Of a stretch of 64,000 nucleotides of DNA, positions 35,806-46,662 are shown piece by piece (position 1 is the first letter of the stretch; each line of letters begins with the position of its first letter). Position numbers and translations under genes: made by a program. Below the pieces are notes generated by a model. It made no database searches. It was not told the origin of the DNA and worked only from the letters and a program-made list of their open reading frames with translations. The DNA is taken from positions 282,063 to 346,062 of the forward strand of contig NZ_FRAS01000002.1 in assembly GCF_900142395.1 (NCBI RefSeq), given 5' to 3'. Origin of the DNA: Hymenobacter psychrotolerans DSM 18569. GTDB taxonomy: Bacteria; Bacteroidota; Bacteroidia; Cytophagales; Hymenobacteraceae.

Positions 35806-35865
35806 GAAGGTAGAACGTAAGAACGGGCCGGAAGGCTACATGCGCCTGCTGCCTCCGGGAGCCGG

Positions 35866-36756
35866 CTACTCGTCGTGGGAATTGCTGCCCCCGAAAAACC
35901 GCCGGATGGCTGCCCAGCCGGCGGCTACTACCGCCAGAATAATCTTCCAGAATTTGGCCACCAGCGCAAAGGCACCCACTTTGGCCAGCACCTTGCCCGC
36001 TACCAGACCGCCAATACCATACGCCGCCACTTCGTCTACCTTGGGGTCGAAGTCCATGTACTGCTGGCCCTTGGCGAATTCCACACTCCGGATAACGGAC
36101 GGGATGGTGCTGCGGATTTCGGACAGCTGCGGCATGTTGCCGATGGCGTTCAGGTTCAGGACGCCCTTGCGCCCGAGCAGGCGCACGTTGTAGTTGAGCG
36201 TAGTGGACTCGGAGCCGCTGAAGCGGAGTTCTTTGGCCCAGTGCAGCACATTCAGCTTGGCGTCGTAGAACGGCTTAGCGGCCCACCCTACCAGCAGAAT
36301 CCGCTCGTAGCCGGCCGCTTCGCGGTCTGGATTTCCGGCTTCCGTATCGTCCTGCATTTCCTTGAGCAGGTCGTCGTAGTCGATTTCTGCCGCGTCGTCT
36401 TTCACATAGCCGGAAGGGTCATACTCGATGGCAAAAGCCCAGTTGTTATCGTCGAGCGGGCCCCGGTCAGCGGGAAACAGCATGCCTAGTGTCTCGCCAT
36501 TGGGGTTGCCCCACAGCTTGGTCAGCACGTAGTCGCTCTGCTTGGCGTCGAGGCAGCGAAAGCCGGCCGAAACGGTAATCGAGCCAAGACCATCGGGGAA
36601 GGCAATGCGGCCGGTCTGATACTGCAGCGTGGCCTGCACCGAGTCGATGTAGGCCTGTTCACCACCGGCGCGGCGCACAGAATCGGTAGGCGCGGGAGTG
36701 GCATACGTGGCCAGCTATATGCCCACAGCGGCCGTTAGAAGTAGAAGTTTCTTCAA
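35866..36756 (-). pseudogene. DUF2167 membrane protein with in-frame stop in the signal peptide
   Basis: The body is a full DUF2167 protein: QATLQYQTGRIAFPDG, CLDAKQSDYVLTKLWGNP, NNWAFAIEYDPSGYVKDDAAEIDYDDLL, LVGWAAKPFYD and LLGRKGVLNLNAIG, then a C-terminal membrane helix (FWKIILAVVAAGWAA). Reading upstream in the same frame gives LKKLLLLTAAVGI, then TAG at 36717-36715, then LATYATPAPTDS, i.e. a signal peptide with AxA-like cleavage site interrupted by one stop. The frame starts at TTG 36756. The only other start is GTG 36678, which yields 270 residues without a signal peptide. Either a recent pseudogene, a sequencing error or read-through. Confidence 0.75.
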
Positions 36757-36917
36757 GCGGGATAGAGTGAAAAAATAAATAGGATTTTGCCGGCAAGTTA
36801 AGCAGATAATCAGCCTGCAGCTTCTGATAAATAGATTTTTAAGAGGGTTTTCTGGTGAGCAGCAATTGGCTTTCCCGGCTCTTGCAGCCCTTACGGCCGA
36901 AGCTACCCGCGCATACT

Positions 36918-36925
36918 TACCTTTG
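36918..36925 (+). promoter_or_regulatory. Candidate -7 element (TACCTTTG) of the cystathionine synthase gene
   Basis: Exact TAnnTTTG match 40 bp before the ATG at 36966; the -33 TTG is not clear. Confidence 0.42.
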
Positions 36926-36965
36926 CCGGCTATTGCGTAGTATCCCAAACTCCAAGTCCCACACG

Positions 36966-38105
36966 ATGAAATTCGGAACCAAGGCCATTCATGCCGGCGT
37001 GCACCCGGACCCCACCACCGGGGCCATCATGACGCCCATCTACCAGACCTCGACTTATGTGCAACGCTCGCCCGGCGACCACAAAGGCTTCGAGTATTCG
37101 CGCACGCATAACCCCACCCGCTCTCAGCTGCAGGACGCCCTGGCGGCCCTCGACGGCGGCAAGCACGGCCTCGCATTTGCCACCGGTATGGCGGCCATCG
37201 ACTGCATTGTGAAGCTGCTGCAGCCCGGCGACGAAGTTATCAGCACCAACGACCTGTATGGCGGCTCCTACCGCCTGTTCACGAAGGTGTATGCCACCTA
37301 CGGCATCAAGTTTCACTTCGTGCCGATGCACGACATGGCGGCCGTGGAAGCCGCCGTAACGGAGCGCACCAAGCTGATTTGGGTGGAAACCCCGACCAAC
37401 CCGCTGCTCAACGTTATTGACATTGCGGCGGCTTCGGCCGTGGCCAAAAAGGCCGGCGCGCTGCTGGTTGTCGATAACACCTTCGCCACGCCTTACCTGC
37501 AAACGCCGCTGGAACTGGGCGCCGATATGGTGATGTACTCGCTGACCAAGTACATGGGCGGCCACTCCGATACGGTGATGGGCGCCGTGGTAGTAAACGA
37601 CGACGAGCTGCACCAGCGCCTGAGCTTCTTCCAGAACGCCTGCGGTGGCACGCCCGGCCCCCAGGACTGCTTCCTGGTGCTGCGCGGCCTCAAAACCCTG
37701 CACGTGCGCATGCAGCGCCACTGCGAAAACGGCCGCGCCGTGGCCGAGTACCTCAAGGCGCATCCTAAAGTGGAGAAGGTGTACTGGCCCGGCTTCCAGG
37801 ACCACCCCAACCACGCCATAGCAGCCAAGCAAATGCGCGACTTCGGCGGCATGATTTCGTTCGTGCTCAAAGGCGACCGGAAAGAAGATGCCATTGCCGT
37901 GCTGGAGAAGTTCCAGCTGTTCTCGCTGGCCGAAAGCCTGGGCGGCGTCGAGAGCCTCTCGGGCCACCCCGCTACCATGACGCACGCCAGCATTCCGGCC
38001 GAGGAGCGCCGCAAAGCCGGCCTTTCCGACTCGCTGATCCGCCTGAGCGTGGGTATCGAGGATGCGGAAGATCTGCTTGAAGATCTGAAACAGGCTATCG
38101 GCTAA
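36966..38105 (+). CDS. PLP-dependent trans-sulfuration enzyme (cystathionine gamma-synthase type)
   Basis: A 379-residue fold-type I PLP enzyme. FEYSRTHNPTRSQLQ, the PLP lysine K195 in YSLTKYMGGHSD, DNTFATPYLQ and SLGGVESLSGHPATMTH are all present and the length is normal. The family makes or breaks cystathionine in methionine/cysteine metabolism; synthase, beta/gamma-lyase and methionine gamma-lyase are hard to separate by eye. ATG at 36966 gives the canonical MKFGTKAIHAG start. Alone in its transcription unit, with its own terminator. Confidence 0.9.
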   Translation: MKFGTKAIHAGVHPDPTTGAIMTPIYQTSTYVQRSPGDHKGFEYSRTHNPTRSQLQDALAALDGGKHGLAFATGMAAIDCIVKLLQPGDEVISTNDLYGGSYRLFTKVYATYGIKFHFVPMHDMAAVEAAVTERTKLIWVETPTNPLLNVIDIAAASAVAKKAGALLVVDNTFATPYLQTPLELGADMVMYSLTKYMGGHSDTVMGAVVVNDDELHQRLSFFQNACGGTPGPQDCFLVLRGLKTLHVRMQRHCENGRAVAEYLKAHPKVEKVYWPGFQDHPNHAIAAKQMRDFGGMISFVLKGDRKEDAIAVLEKFQLFSLAESLGGVESLSGHPATMTHASIPAEERRKAGLSDSLIRLSVGIEDAEDLLEDLKQAIG

Positions 38106-38132
38106 GCCTGCACCTCGTTGCTGCTGAAATAC

Positions 38133-38166
38133 AAACGGCCGCCTGATCTGGATCAGGCGGCCGTTT
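38133..38166. terminator. Bidirectional terminator, 16-bp perfect arms
   Basis: AAACGGCCGCCTGATC / GATCAGGCGGCCGTTT with only two bases between the arms; lies between convergent genes. Confidence 0.85.
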
Positions 38167-38216
38167 GGCGTGATAGGGGGAGCTGCTGCCCGGCGCCCTG
38201 GAAACAGATAACAGTG

Positions 38217-39227
38217 TTACTTGCCGGGAGCCGCCGAATTTGAGTCCAGAATCTTCAGCAGCTCGTTGAGCTTGGGCGTGAGGATGATTTCGGTGCGGCG
38301 GTTCAGGGCCTTGTTGGCGGGCGAGTCGTTCTGAGCCACGGGCACGTACTGCGAGCGGCCCGAGGCCGTCACGCGGTCCGGCTGCACGCCGCCGGTAGTA
38401 AGCAGCCGCGCAATTTCGGTGGCGCGCAGCACGCTCAGGTCCCAGTTGTCCTGCATGGCGGCAGTCGGGCGGCTGAACGGCACATTATCGGTGTGGCCTT
38501 CCACTACCACATTCACATCGGGCTGCTGCTGGAGTACGGTGGCCAGCTGCTTAAGCGCCTCCTGGCCCTTGGGGTCTACCTTGGTGGAACCCGTCTTGAA
38601 CAACAGTTGCTCCGACAGGGACACGTACACTTTGCCGTCCTTCATCTTCACCTGCAAATCGGTGCCCTGGAAGCCGCGCAGCGCGTTGGCTACGCTGGCG
38701 CGCAGGTCATTCACGGCCTTATCTTTCTCGGCCAGCGCTTTTTCCAGCTCCGCGAGGCGGGCTTCGCGGGTTTTCAGGTCGGCGTTGAGCTTGTCGATAT
38801 CGGCGCGGCTCTTGCGCAGGCCGGCATCCAGCTGGCCCAGCTCGGCTTCGCGGCGGGCCAGGTCCTGAGCCACCTTGTTGTAGTCCGACGACTTATTGGC
38901 CAGCTCGCGGTCCGAGTTCTTGAGCAGCTTGTCGTAGGAGTCGGTGAGCTGGGTGTAGAGCTGGCGGGTGCGGCGCAGCGCGTTGCCGGTCTGAGCCGAG
39001 TCGTCGGCGAGGCGGCGGTTCTGCAGGCGCATTTCGGCCAGCGCATCGGTTGCTTTCCGCAGCTCCGCTACGGCCGTACGGTGCTGGCGCTCGGCTTCGG
39101 CTTTGCCCTGCTCCGTGGAAGCCTGGCGGGCTTTCAGGTCGTCGTACTTTTTGGAGGCTACACAGCCAGGCAGCACCAGCGCCGACAGCAAGGCCAGCGT
39201 AAGTAAGTGGGAAGCAGGTTTTTTCAC
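38217..39227 (-). CDS. OmpA-family lipoprotein with coiled coil
   Basis: A 336-residue protein. Signal peptide with lipobox LPGC (C22), a long coiled coil (about 28-185, heptads with [18 protein letters not shown]), then an OmpA peptidoglycan-binding domain (about 200-325) with [25 protein letters not shown] and [10 protein letters not shown]. It should be lipid-anchored and bind diaminopimelate in peptidoglycan, tethering the outer membrane to the wall. Confidence 0.92.
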   Translation of the reverse strand: MKKPASHLLTLALLSALVLPGCVASKKYDDLKARQASTEQGKAEAERQHRTAVAELRKATDALAEMRLQNRRLADDSAQTGNALRRTRQLYTQLTDSYDKLLKNSDRELANKSSDYNKVAQDLARREAELGQLDAGLRKSRADIDKLNADLKTREARLAELEKALAEKDKAVNDLRASVANALRGFQGTDLQVKMKDGKVYVSLSEQLLFKTGSTKVDPKGQEALKQLATVLQQQPDVNVVVEGHTDNVPFSRPTAAMQDNWDLSVLRATEIARLLTTGGVQPDRVTASGRSQYVPVAQNDSPANKALNRRTEIILTPKLNELLKILDSNSAAPGK

Positions 39228-39350
39228 GAAGCAGAGGTTGAAAGGCGAAGAGCGGGCCAGCGCGCGAATTGCCCGCCATATCCCGCGGCAAGGTACTCAG
39301 CACCCGGCCCATGTTGCAATGCCGGCCCGGAAAGCAACCGAAATTCAGGT

Positions 39351-39358
39351 TATATTTG
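39351..39358 (+). promoter_or_regulatory. Candidate -7 element (TATATTTG) of the aldolase gene
   Basis: Exact TAnnTTTG match 52 bp before the ATG at 39411; -33 element not evident. Confidence 0.4.
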
Positions 39359-39410
39359 GCCCGCCAATTCGCTGGCTTTGTCTTGCCTCCGCCCACTAGT
39401 CACGTTCCCA

Positions 39411-40463
<1,053 letters not shown>

Positions 40464-40583
40464 TTTCACCAAGGGATGATAATGAAGCGTACGAATTCGT
40501 TTCCGCTCTTTGTTTGCAGCCTGCGCCTTGTGCCGGCTGGCACTTCCCTGTTCTTCCTTCTCAATTCCTAATCATAGTATAGA

Positions 40584-41480
40584 ATGTCTTGGTTTAAGCG
40601 CGTAGAAAAAGGCATCGTCACGCCGACAGAGGAGAAAAAAGAGACGCCCGACGGGCTGTGGTACAAGTGCCCGGAGTGCAAAACCGTGGCCACGATGGCC
40701 GAGCACAAGCGCCTGCTTTCCACCTGCGGCAACTGCAACCACCACGACCGGATTGACGCCGCCGAGTACTTCGAAATTATGTTCGATGGCGGCAAGTTTG
40801 AGGAGCTGGACGCTGAGATGCACTCCGGCGACCCGCTGCACTTTGTGGATACCAAAGCCTATCCGCAGCGCCTCGTGGCTACCGAAAAAAACACCGGTCT
40901 GCGCGACGCCGTGCGGACGGCCCACGGCCTTTCCAATGGGCAGGGGCTGGTGGTAGCGGCCATGGATTTTCGCTTTATCGGCGGCTCGATGGGCTCGGTG
41001 GTAGGCGAGAAGATTGCGCGCGCCATTGACTTCGCCCGCCAGCAGCGTGTGCCCTTCCTGATGATTTCGCGCTCCGGTGGGGCCCGCATGATGGAAGCCG
41101 GTTTCTCGCTGATGCAGATGGCCAAAACCTCCGCGAAGCTGGCCCTGCTCTCCGAAGCCGGCATTCCGTACATCTCGCTGCTCACCGACCCCACTACCGG
41201 CGGCGTTACGGCTTCCTTCGCCATGCTCGGCGACTTCAATATTGCCGAGCCGGGCGCACTGATTGGTTTCGCCGGGCCGCGTGTTATCAAGGAAACTATC
41301 GGCAAAGACCTGCCCAAAGGCTTCCAGAGCGCCGAATTTGTGCTGGAGCACGGCTTCCTCGACTTCATTGTGGACCGCAAACAGCTGAAGCTGAAAATCA
41401 GTGACTTGCTGGGGATGTTGCGGCCCGCGGCAATTGCTGCCACTGCGCCGGCTGCAAAAATCACCCAGCGCGCGCTGTAA
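40584..41480 (+). CDS. accD: Acetyl-CoA carboxylase carboxyltransferase subunit beta
   Basis: A 298-residue protein with the N-terminal four-Cys zinc domain (C29, C32, C48, C51; CPEC ... CGNC) and the carboxyltransferase core ([56 protein letters not shown]). It pairs with AccA to transfer CO2 from biotin to acetyl-CoA, the first step of fatty acid synthesis. Complete. Confidence 0.97.
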   Translation: MSWFKRVEKGIVTPTEEKKETPDGLWYKCPECKTVATMAEHKRLLSTCGNCNHHDRIDAAEYFEIMFDGGKFEELDAEMHSGDPLHFVDTKAYPQRLVATEKNTGLRDAVRTAHGLSNGQGLVVAAMDFRFIGGSMGSVVGEKIARAIDFARQQRVPFLMISRSGGARMMEAGFSLMQMAKTSAKLALLSEAGIPYISLLTDPTTGGVTASFAMLGDFNIAEPGALIGFAGPRVIKETIGKDLPKGFQSAEFVLEHGFLDFIVDRKQLKLKISDLLGMLRPAAIAATAPAAKITQRAL

Positions 41481-41664
41481 TTCGGCACACTTGTTGAAAA
41501 TGACTGGTCGGTGCAGAGTTGCTGCCCCTGGAACCAGGACGGGCAGCCGGCTCGGCAGTTCAGGCGGTGTAGGATAGAATCTATAGTTGCCGAACATTTC
41601 AAGCCAAACACTAGTAAAGCACGACCAACCTCCCGCTAAACACTCACTCCCAAAACTTCATACA

Positions 41665-42411
41665 ATGAAAACTCCGAAGTCCCTTCTGTCGCTGTTTATG
41701 GCGCTGACGCTGCTGCTCGGCTCGTGCGCTACTTCGCAAACCCGCAACCCCAACATTCCGGATGCTCCGACCGGCAACGGCACTGGCCCGCGCAAAACCG
41801 GCATGAGCACCACGGCTAAAGGCGGCCTGATTGGTGCCGGCGGCGGCGCTGTAGTAGGTGGCGTACTCGGCCGCGTGATTGGTGGCAAAAACGGTACGGC
41901 CGCTGGTGCTATCATCGGGGCTGCTGTCGGTGGTACGGGCGGTGCCCTCATCGGCCGCAAGATGGATAAGCAGGCAGAAGAGCTGCAGCGCGACATGCAG
42001 AACGCCAAAGTAGAGCGCGTAGGCGAAGGCATCAAAATCACCTTCGACTCGGGCATCCTGTTCGATACCAATAAGAGCGACCTGCGCGCTGCTTCCATGA
42101 CGGAAATCCAGAAAATGGCGGAAGTGCTGAAGAAGTACCCCGACACCAACGTACTGATAGAAGGCCACACCGATGCCAGCGGCTCGGATGCCATCAACAA
42201 CCCTCTGTCGCAGCGTCGTGCTCAGGCGGTAGCCAACTACACGGTAAGCCAGGGTGTAGATGCTTCGCGCATCACGACCAACGGCTACGGCTCGTCGCAG
42301 CCTATTGCCGACAACACGACCGAAGCTGGCAAGCAGGCTAACCGCCGCGTAGAAATTGCCATCTACGCCAACGAGAAAATGAAGAAAGCTGCTGAAGCTG
42401 GCAAGCTGTAA
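41665..42411 (+). CDS. OmpA-family lipoprotein with glycine zipper (copy 1)
   Basis: A 248-residue protein. Lipoprotein signal with LLGSC (C21), a Gly-rich zipper (about 55-95, KGGLIGAGGGAVVGGVLG, AAGAIIGAAVGGTGGALIGRKMDKQ) that probably inserts in or crosses the outer membrane, then an OmpA domain (about 120-240, VLIEGHTDASGSDAINNPLSQ and NRRVEIAIYANEKM). ATG at 41665. Its paralogue follows 350 bp downstream on the same strand. Confidence 0.9.
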   Translation: MKTPKSLLSLFMALTLLLGSCATSQTRNPNIPDAPTGNGTGPRKTGMSTTAKGGLIGAGGGAVVGGVLGRVIGGKNGTAAGAIIGAAVGGTGGALIGRKMDKQAEELQRDMQNAKVERVGEGIKITFDSGILFDTNKSDLRAASMTEIQKMAEVLKKYPDTNVLIEGHTDASGSDAINNPLSQRRAQAVANYTVSQGVDASRITTNGYGSSQPIADNTTEAGKQANRRVEIAIYANEKMKKAAEAGKL

Positions 42412-42426
42412 TTCAGCTGCTCTTCC

Positions 42427-42464
42427 ACAAAAAAGGCCGCACAATCTGTGCGGCCTTTTTTTGT
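42427..42464 (+). terminator. Terminator after OmpA copy 1
   Basis: Stem of about 17 bp ACAAAAAAGGCCGCACA / TGTGCGGCCTTTTTTTGT, loop of 3. Confidence 0.88.
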
Positions 42465-42757
42465 GTATTTCGGATAGCGCCGAACTGCGGTGGTAGCTTC
42501 GGGAGTAAATTTTTCACTGCGTATGCCCCAGATAAACGGCAGCTTATCAGGAATTTTTGCGAGCCATGAGCCGGCTGGTATAATGGCAATACCGGCTCAA
42601 AAGCTCACTTTTCAACAATTTTCGGCAGCTTGTATCGTTTTTGGCAAGGAGGTTGCAAATTGACCTGCTCAAGCGGGCAATGTCTTTGCTCCTTCATTAC
42701 CAGGCAACGCCTGGTGTTCTTATCCACCCCGAACTTTTTCCACAACCTTTTTCACTC

Positions 42758-43465
42758 ATGAAAAATCTCCGTTCCCTTTTCACCCTTATGATGGCCGTGC
42801 TGCTGTTTGGTACCAGCACGCAGGCGCAGGACGCTGGCACTACCACCAAGAAGCCCTGGAGCAAAACTGCTAAAGGTGCCGTAATTGGTGGCTTGGGTGG
42901 CGCCGCCGGTGGCGCTGTACTGGGCCGCGTGATTGGTGGCAAATCGGGTACTGCCAAAGGCGCTATTATTGGGGCTGCCGTGGGTGGCGCAGGTGGGGCA
43001 CTCATCGGCCGCCGCATGGATAAGCAGGCCGCTGAGCTGAAGAAAGAAATGGCCGGCGCCAAAGTAGAGCGCGTAGGCGAAGGCATCAAAATCACCTTCG
43101 ACTCGGGTCTGCTGTTCGCTAAGAACTCTTCGTCGCTGACTTCATCGGCGCAGGCCAACATTCAGGAGCTGGCCAAAACCCTCATCAAGTACGGCGACAC
43201 CAACGTTATTGTGGAAGGCCACACCGATACCAGCGGTTCGGACGCCATCAACGACCCTTTGTCGCAGCGCCGGGCCCAGGCGGTAGCCAACTACGCCCAG
43301 CAGCAGGGAGTAGACGCTTCGCGCTTCACCGTATCGGGCTACGGCTCGCGCCAGCCCGTTGCTGACAACGGCACTGAAGCCGGCCGCGTGGCTAACCGCC
43401 GCGTTGAAATTGCCATCTTCGCTAACGACAAGCTGAAGAAGGCTGCCGAAAAAGGCACCATCTAA
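42758..43465 (+). CDS. OmpA-family protein with glycine zipper (copy 2)
   Basis: A 235-residue paralogue of the preceding gene, with nearly the same zipper (KGAVIGGLGGAAGGAVLGRVIGG) and OmpA domain (VIVEGHTDTSGSDAINDPLSQ). The N-terminus differs: signal peptide MKNLRSLFTLMMAVLLFGTSTQAQ without lipobox Cys, so it should be soluble periplasmic or membrane-inserted through the zipper rather than lipid-anchored. ATG at 42758. Confidence 0.9.
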   Translation: MKNLRSLFTLMMAVLLFGTSTQAQDAGTTTKKPWSKTAKGAVIGGLGGAAGGAVLGRVIGGKSGTAKGAIIGAAVGGAGGALIGRRMDKQAAELKKEMAGAKVERVGEGIKITFDSGLLFAKNSSSLTSSAQANIQELAKTLIKYGDTNVIVEGHTDTSGSDAINDPLSQRRAQAVANYAQQQGVDASRFTVSGYGSRQPVADNGTEAGRVANRRVEIAIFANDKLKKAAEKGTI

Positions 43466-43481
43466 GCGTCTGCTGCGCAGG

Positions 43482-43535
43482 CACTGACCACAAAAAAGGC
43501 GGTACCCCCGGGTGCCGCCGTTTTTGTGGTCAGTG
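43482..43535 (+). terminator. Very long hairpin terminator after OmpA copy 2
   Basis: Outer stem CACTGACCACAAAAA / TTTTTGTGGTCAGTG (15 bp, perfect) continues after one mismatch into GGCGGTACC / GGTGCCGCC. About 24 bp in total, with the A/T tract inside the stem. Confidence 0.8.
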
Positions 43536-43613
43536 GTCAGCAAAATTTAGCCTTACGGATCCGGTGAGTGGCTCCGGCGCAACCCGCCGCTGAGCCCGGC
43601 GGTACAAGCCACA

Positions 43614-44381
<768 letters not shown>

Positions 44382-44388
44382 GGAGCCG

Positions 44389-44880
44389 CTAAGGTAACCG
44401 CTGGATTCGCGCACGTAGCGTATCGACCAGTGGGTGCAAATCGGCGGGTATGTTGCGCTTCTGGGTATCGATGAGCCAAAAGCGCGGCGTTTCTGCGTCG
44501 GGGAGCGACAGGTAGTAGCCGCCGGCATCAGTAGCGTCGGGTGCGCCGATAGTGCCGTTGGGCAGCTGGAGCAGCTGCGCCGGAATCAGCTGGGGCAGGT
44601 CGCGCACCTGGGCATAGTGGCTGGCCTGCAGCGGAACGTACTGGCCAGTGTAGGGCTGGTTTAGACTGGGGTAGCGGTCTGTGGTGTCTTCTTCCACGGT
44701 GCCGGCTGCCGTATTGAGGCGGTAGATATCGATGCACCGCTCTCCTTCACAAAACCCGTAAAACTGCCCGAATACCAACTCCCCGTTTATAGGAGAGGTG
44801 CTGTCTGCATCCTTTTTACAGGCGGTAGTAAGGGAGGCGGCCAGCAGGCCAGCCAACGAAAGCAGGAGGGAAGGGCGCAT
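44389..44880 (-). CDS. Hypothetical lipoprotein
   Basis: A 163-residue protein with signal peptide and lipobox TTAC (MRPSLLLSLAGLLAASLTTACKKD). The body (GELVFGQFYGFCEGERCIDIYRLN ... FWLIDTQKRNIPADLHPLVDTLRARI) is not recognized. ATG at 44880. Convergent with nth with only 7 bp between the stops. Confidence 0.72.
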   Translation of the reverse strand: MRPSLLLSLAGLLAASLTTACKKDADSTSPINGELVFGQFYGFCEGERCIDIYRLNTAAGTVEEDTTDRYPSLNQPYTGQYVPLQASHYAQVRDLPQLIPAQLLQLPNGTIGAPDATDAGGYYLSLPDAETPRFWLIDTQKRNIPADLHPLVDTLRARIQRLP

Positions 44881-45007
44881 AGCAGATAAATAAGGGTGAG
44901 CAGTCAGATAGAAGAGCATCCTGAAATACCATAGGTTGCAAAGCATTTACCCGGTTCGGCAGTTATAGCACCTGCGGCTTGGATTCGCGCCGTACCTTCG
45001 TTTTCCT

Positions 45008-45991
45008 ATGCGTCTTGTTCATCACCCGGTCCTGTGCAACTACTACGTCACCTACCGGTGCAATGCGCGCTGCTCGTTCTGCGACATCTGGGAGAAACCC
45101 TCGCCCTACATTCAGCTGGAGGATGTAGAGCGCAACCTGCGCGACCTGAAGCGGCTGGGTGTGTCGGTGGTGGACTTTACGGGCGGCGAGCCGCTGCTGC
45201 ACCGCCAGATTCATGAGTTTGTGGCCCTGGCTCATGGCATGGGCTTCATCACGACGCTGACGACCAACTGCCTGCTCTACCCCAAATATGCCGAGAAGCT
45301 GCGCGGCAAGGTAGATATGCTGCACTTCTCACTCGATGCCTCCGAAAAGGAAGTGCACGACAAGGGCCGGGGCGTGGCCTGCTATGATTTCGTGCTGGAA
45401 AGCATCCGGGTGGCCCGGGAGCTGGGCGAGCGGCCCGACATCCTGTTCACCGTGTTCCGCGAGAACCTGAAGGACCTGGAAGCCGTGTACCGCGACATTA
45501 CGCAGCCCAACGGCCTGGTGCTGATTCTGAATCCGGCTTTTGAGTACAACACCGTGGAAACCGGCGAGCAGCTGACGGCCGAGGAGCTGGACTATCTGTC
45601 GGCTTTCGGCAAGCGCAAGGGCGTATATCTGAACGAAGCCTTTATTCAGCTGCGGCGCGACGGCGGCAACCACGTAGCCGCGCCCGTGTGCCGGGCGGCC
45701 AGCACCACATTGGTCATTTCGCCCAGCAACGAGCTGGTGCTGCCCTGCTACCACCTCGGAGAGCGTAAATTTCCTATCGAAGGCAACCTGCACGAATTGT
45801 ACAACTCTGCCGAGGTGCAGCAGCTGGTTGCGCTGGAAGGGCGCCTGCCGCAGTGTGAAGGCTGTACCATCAACTGCTACATGCAGCCCAGCTTCGCGGT
45901 GGAAACCAGCAAATACTTCTGGCAGGCGCTACCCAGCACGCTCAAATACAATTGGGAAAAAGGCACCTGGAAACGGATGCTTGTTCGATAA
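45008..45991 (+). CDS. Radical SAM protein with SPASM-like C-terminus
   Basis: A 327-residue radical SAM enzyme. The cluster motif CNARCSFC (C18, C22, C25) and FTGGEPLLHRQ for SAM binding are clear. The C-terminal part has further cysteines (APVCRAA, LVLPCYHLGE, QCEGCTINCYM) that could hold an auxiliary Fe-S cluster, as in SPASM/twitch enzymes. The substrate is unknown; there is no small precursor peptide gene next to it. A TACCTTCG element at 44993-45000 may be the -7 promoter element. Confidence 0.85.
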   Translation: MRLVHHPVLCNYYVTYRCNARCSFCDIWEKPSPYIQLEDVERNLRDLKRLGVSVVDFTGGEPLLHRQIHEFVALAHGMGFITTLTTNCLLYPKYAEKLRGKVDMLHFSLDASEKEVHDKGRGVACYDFVLESIRVARELGERPDILFTVFRENLKDLEAVYRDITQPNGLVLILNPAFEYNTVETGEQLTAEELDYLSAFGKRKGVYLNEAFIQLRRDGGNHVAAPVCRAASTTLVISPSNELVLPCYHLGERKFPIEGNLHELYNSAEVQQLVALEGRLPQCEGCTINCYMQPSFAVETSKYFWQALPSTLKYNWEKGTWKRMLVR

Positions 45992-46057
45992 AGCGGCGCC
46001 TGCGCAACTGGCGCCGGCCATTGCAGCGCATCAACTCACCAACTTCCTTCTCAGCTT

Positions 46058-46573
46058 ATGCCCGCACTTATTCTGCCTGTTCAGGGCAAGCACCCCCACA
46101 TCGGAGCCGACTGCTACGTAGCCGATAACGCCACCATCGTAGGCGACGTGACGCTGGGCGCACAGTGCACCGTGTGGTTCAACGCCGTAATCCGCGGCGA
46201 CGTGAACAGCATCCATATCGGAGCCAAAACCAATATCCAGGACGGGGCCGTGCTGCACTGCACCTACCAGAAGGCGGCTACTACCATCGGGGCCGGCGTC
46301 AGCATCGGGCACAAGGCCATTGTGCATGGCTGCACCGTGCACGACAACGTGCTGATTGGCATGGGCGCCGTTGTGATGGACCACGCCGTGGTAGGCGAAG
46401 GCTGCATTGTGGCAGCCGGCGCGGTAGTGCTGGAAAACACCCAGTGCGAGCCTGGCCACCTCTACGCAGGCGTGCCGGCCCGCAAAATCAAGCCCGTGAC
46501 GGAAGAGCAGCGCCAGAACATGCTGCGCACCGCCGACAACTATGTGCTGTACGCCAGCTGGTTTCAGCACTAG
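46058..46573 (+). CDS. Gamma-class carbonic anhydrase family protein
   Basis: A 171-residue left-handed beta-helix protein with hexapeptide repeats and candidate zinc ligands H67, H85 and H90 (VLHCTY, VSIGHKAIVHG). This is the YrdA/CaiE-like gamma carbonic anhydrase group; many members are of uncertain activity. Downstream of the radical SAM gene by 66 bp, possibly co-transcribed. Confidence 0.88.
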   Translation: MPALILPVQGKHPHIGADCYVADNATIVGDVTLGAQCTVWFNAVIRGDVNSIHIGAKTNIQDGAVLHCTYQKAATTIGAGVSIGHKAIVHGCTVHDNVLIGMGAVVMDHAVVGEGCIVAAGAVVLENTQCEPGHLYAGVPARKIKPVTEEQRQNMLRTADNYVLYASWFQH

Positions 46574-46580
46574 AAGCCTC

Positions 46581-46648
46581 ACGCACTGCCTCTAACGACA
46601 GCGGCCCCGTCTACTCAGGCGGGGCCGCTGTCGTTAGAGGCAGTGCGT
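46581..46648. repeat. 29-bp perfect inverted repeat between convergent genes
   Basis: Left arm 46581-46609 and right arm 46620-46648 are exact reverse complements (29 bp) around a 10-base loop (46610-46619). The arm starts ACGCACTGCC and ends GCGGCCCCG. There is no T tract. It may terminate both flanking genes, but the arm length is well above ordinary terminators. Confidence 0.9.
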
Positions 46649-46662
46649 TACTAAGGCCGGAA

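Noticed and set aside
36855..36966. Possible SAM riboswitch before the trans-sulfuration gene
   Set aside because: The candidate promoter leaves a leader of only about 35-40 bases and no conserved riboswitch core is visible.
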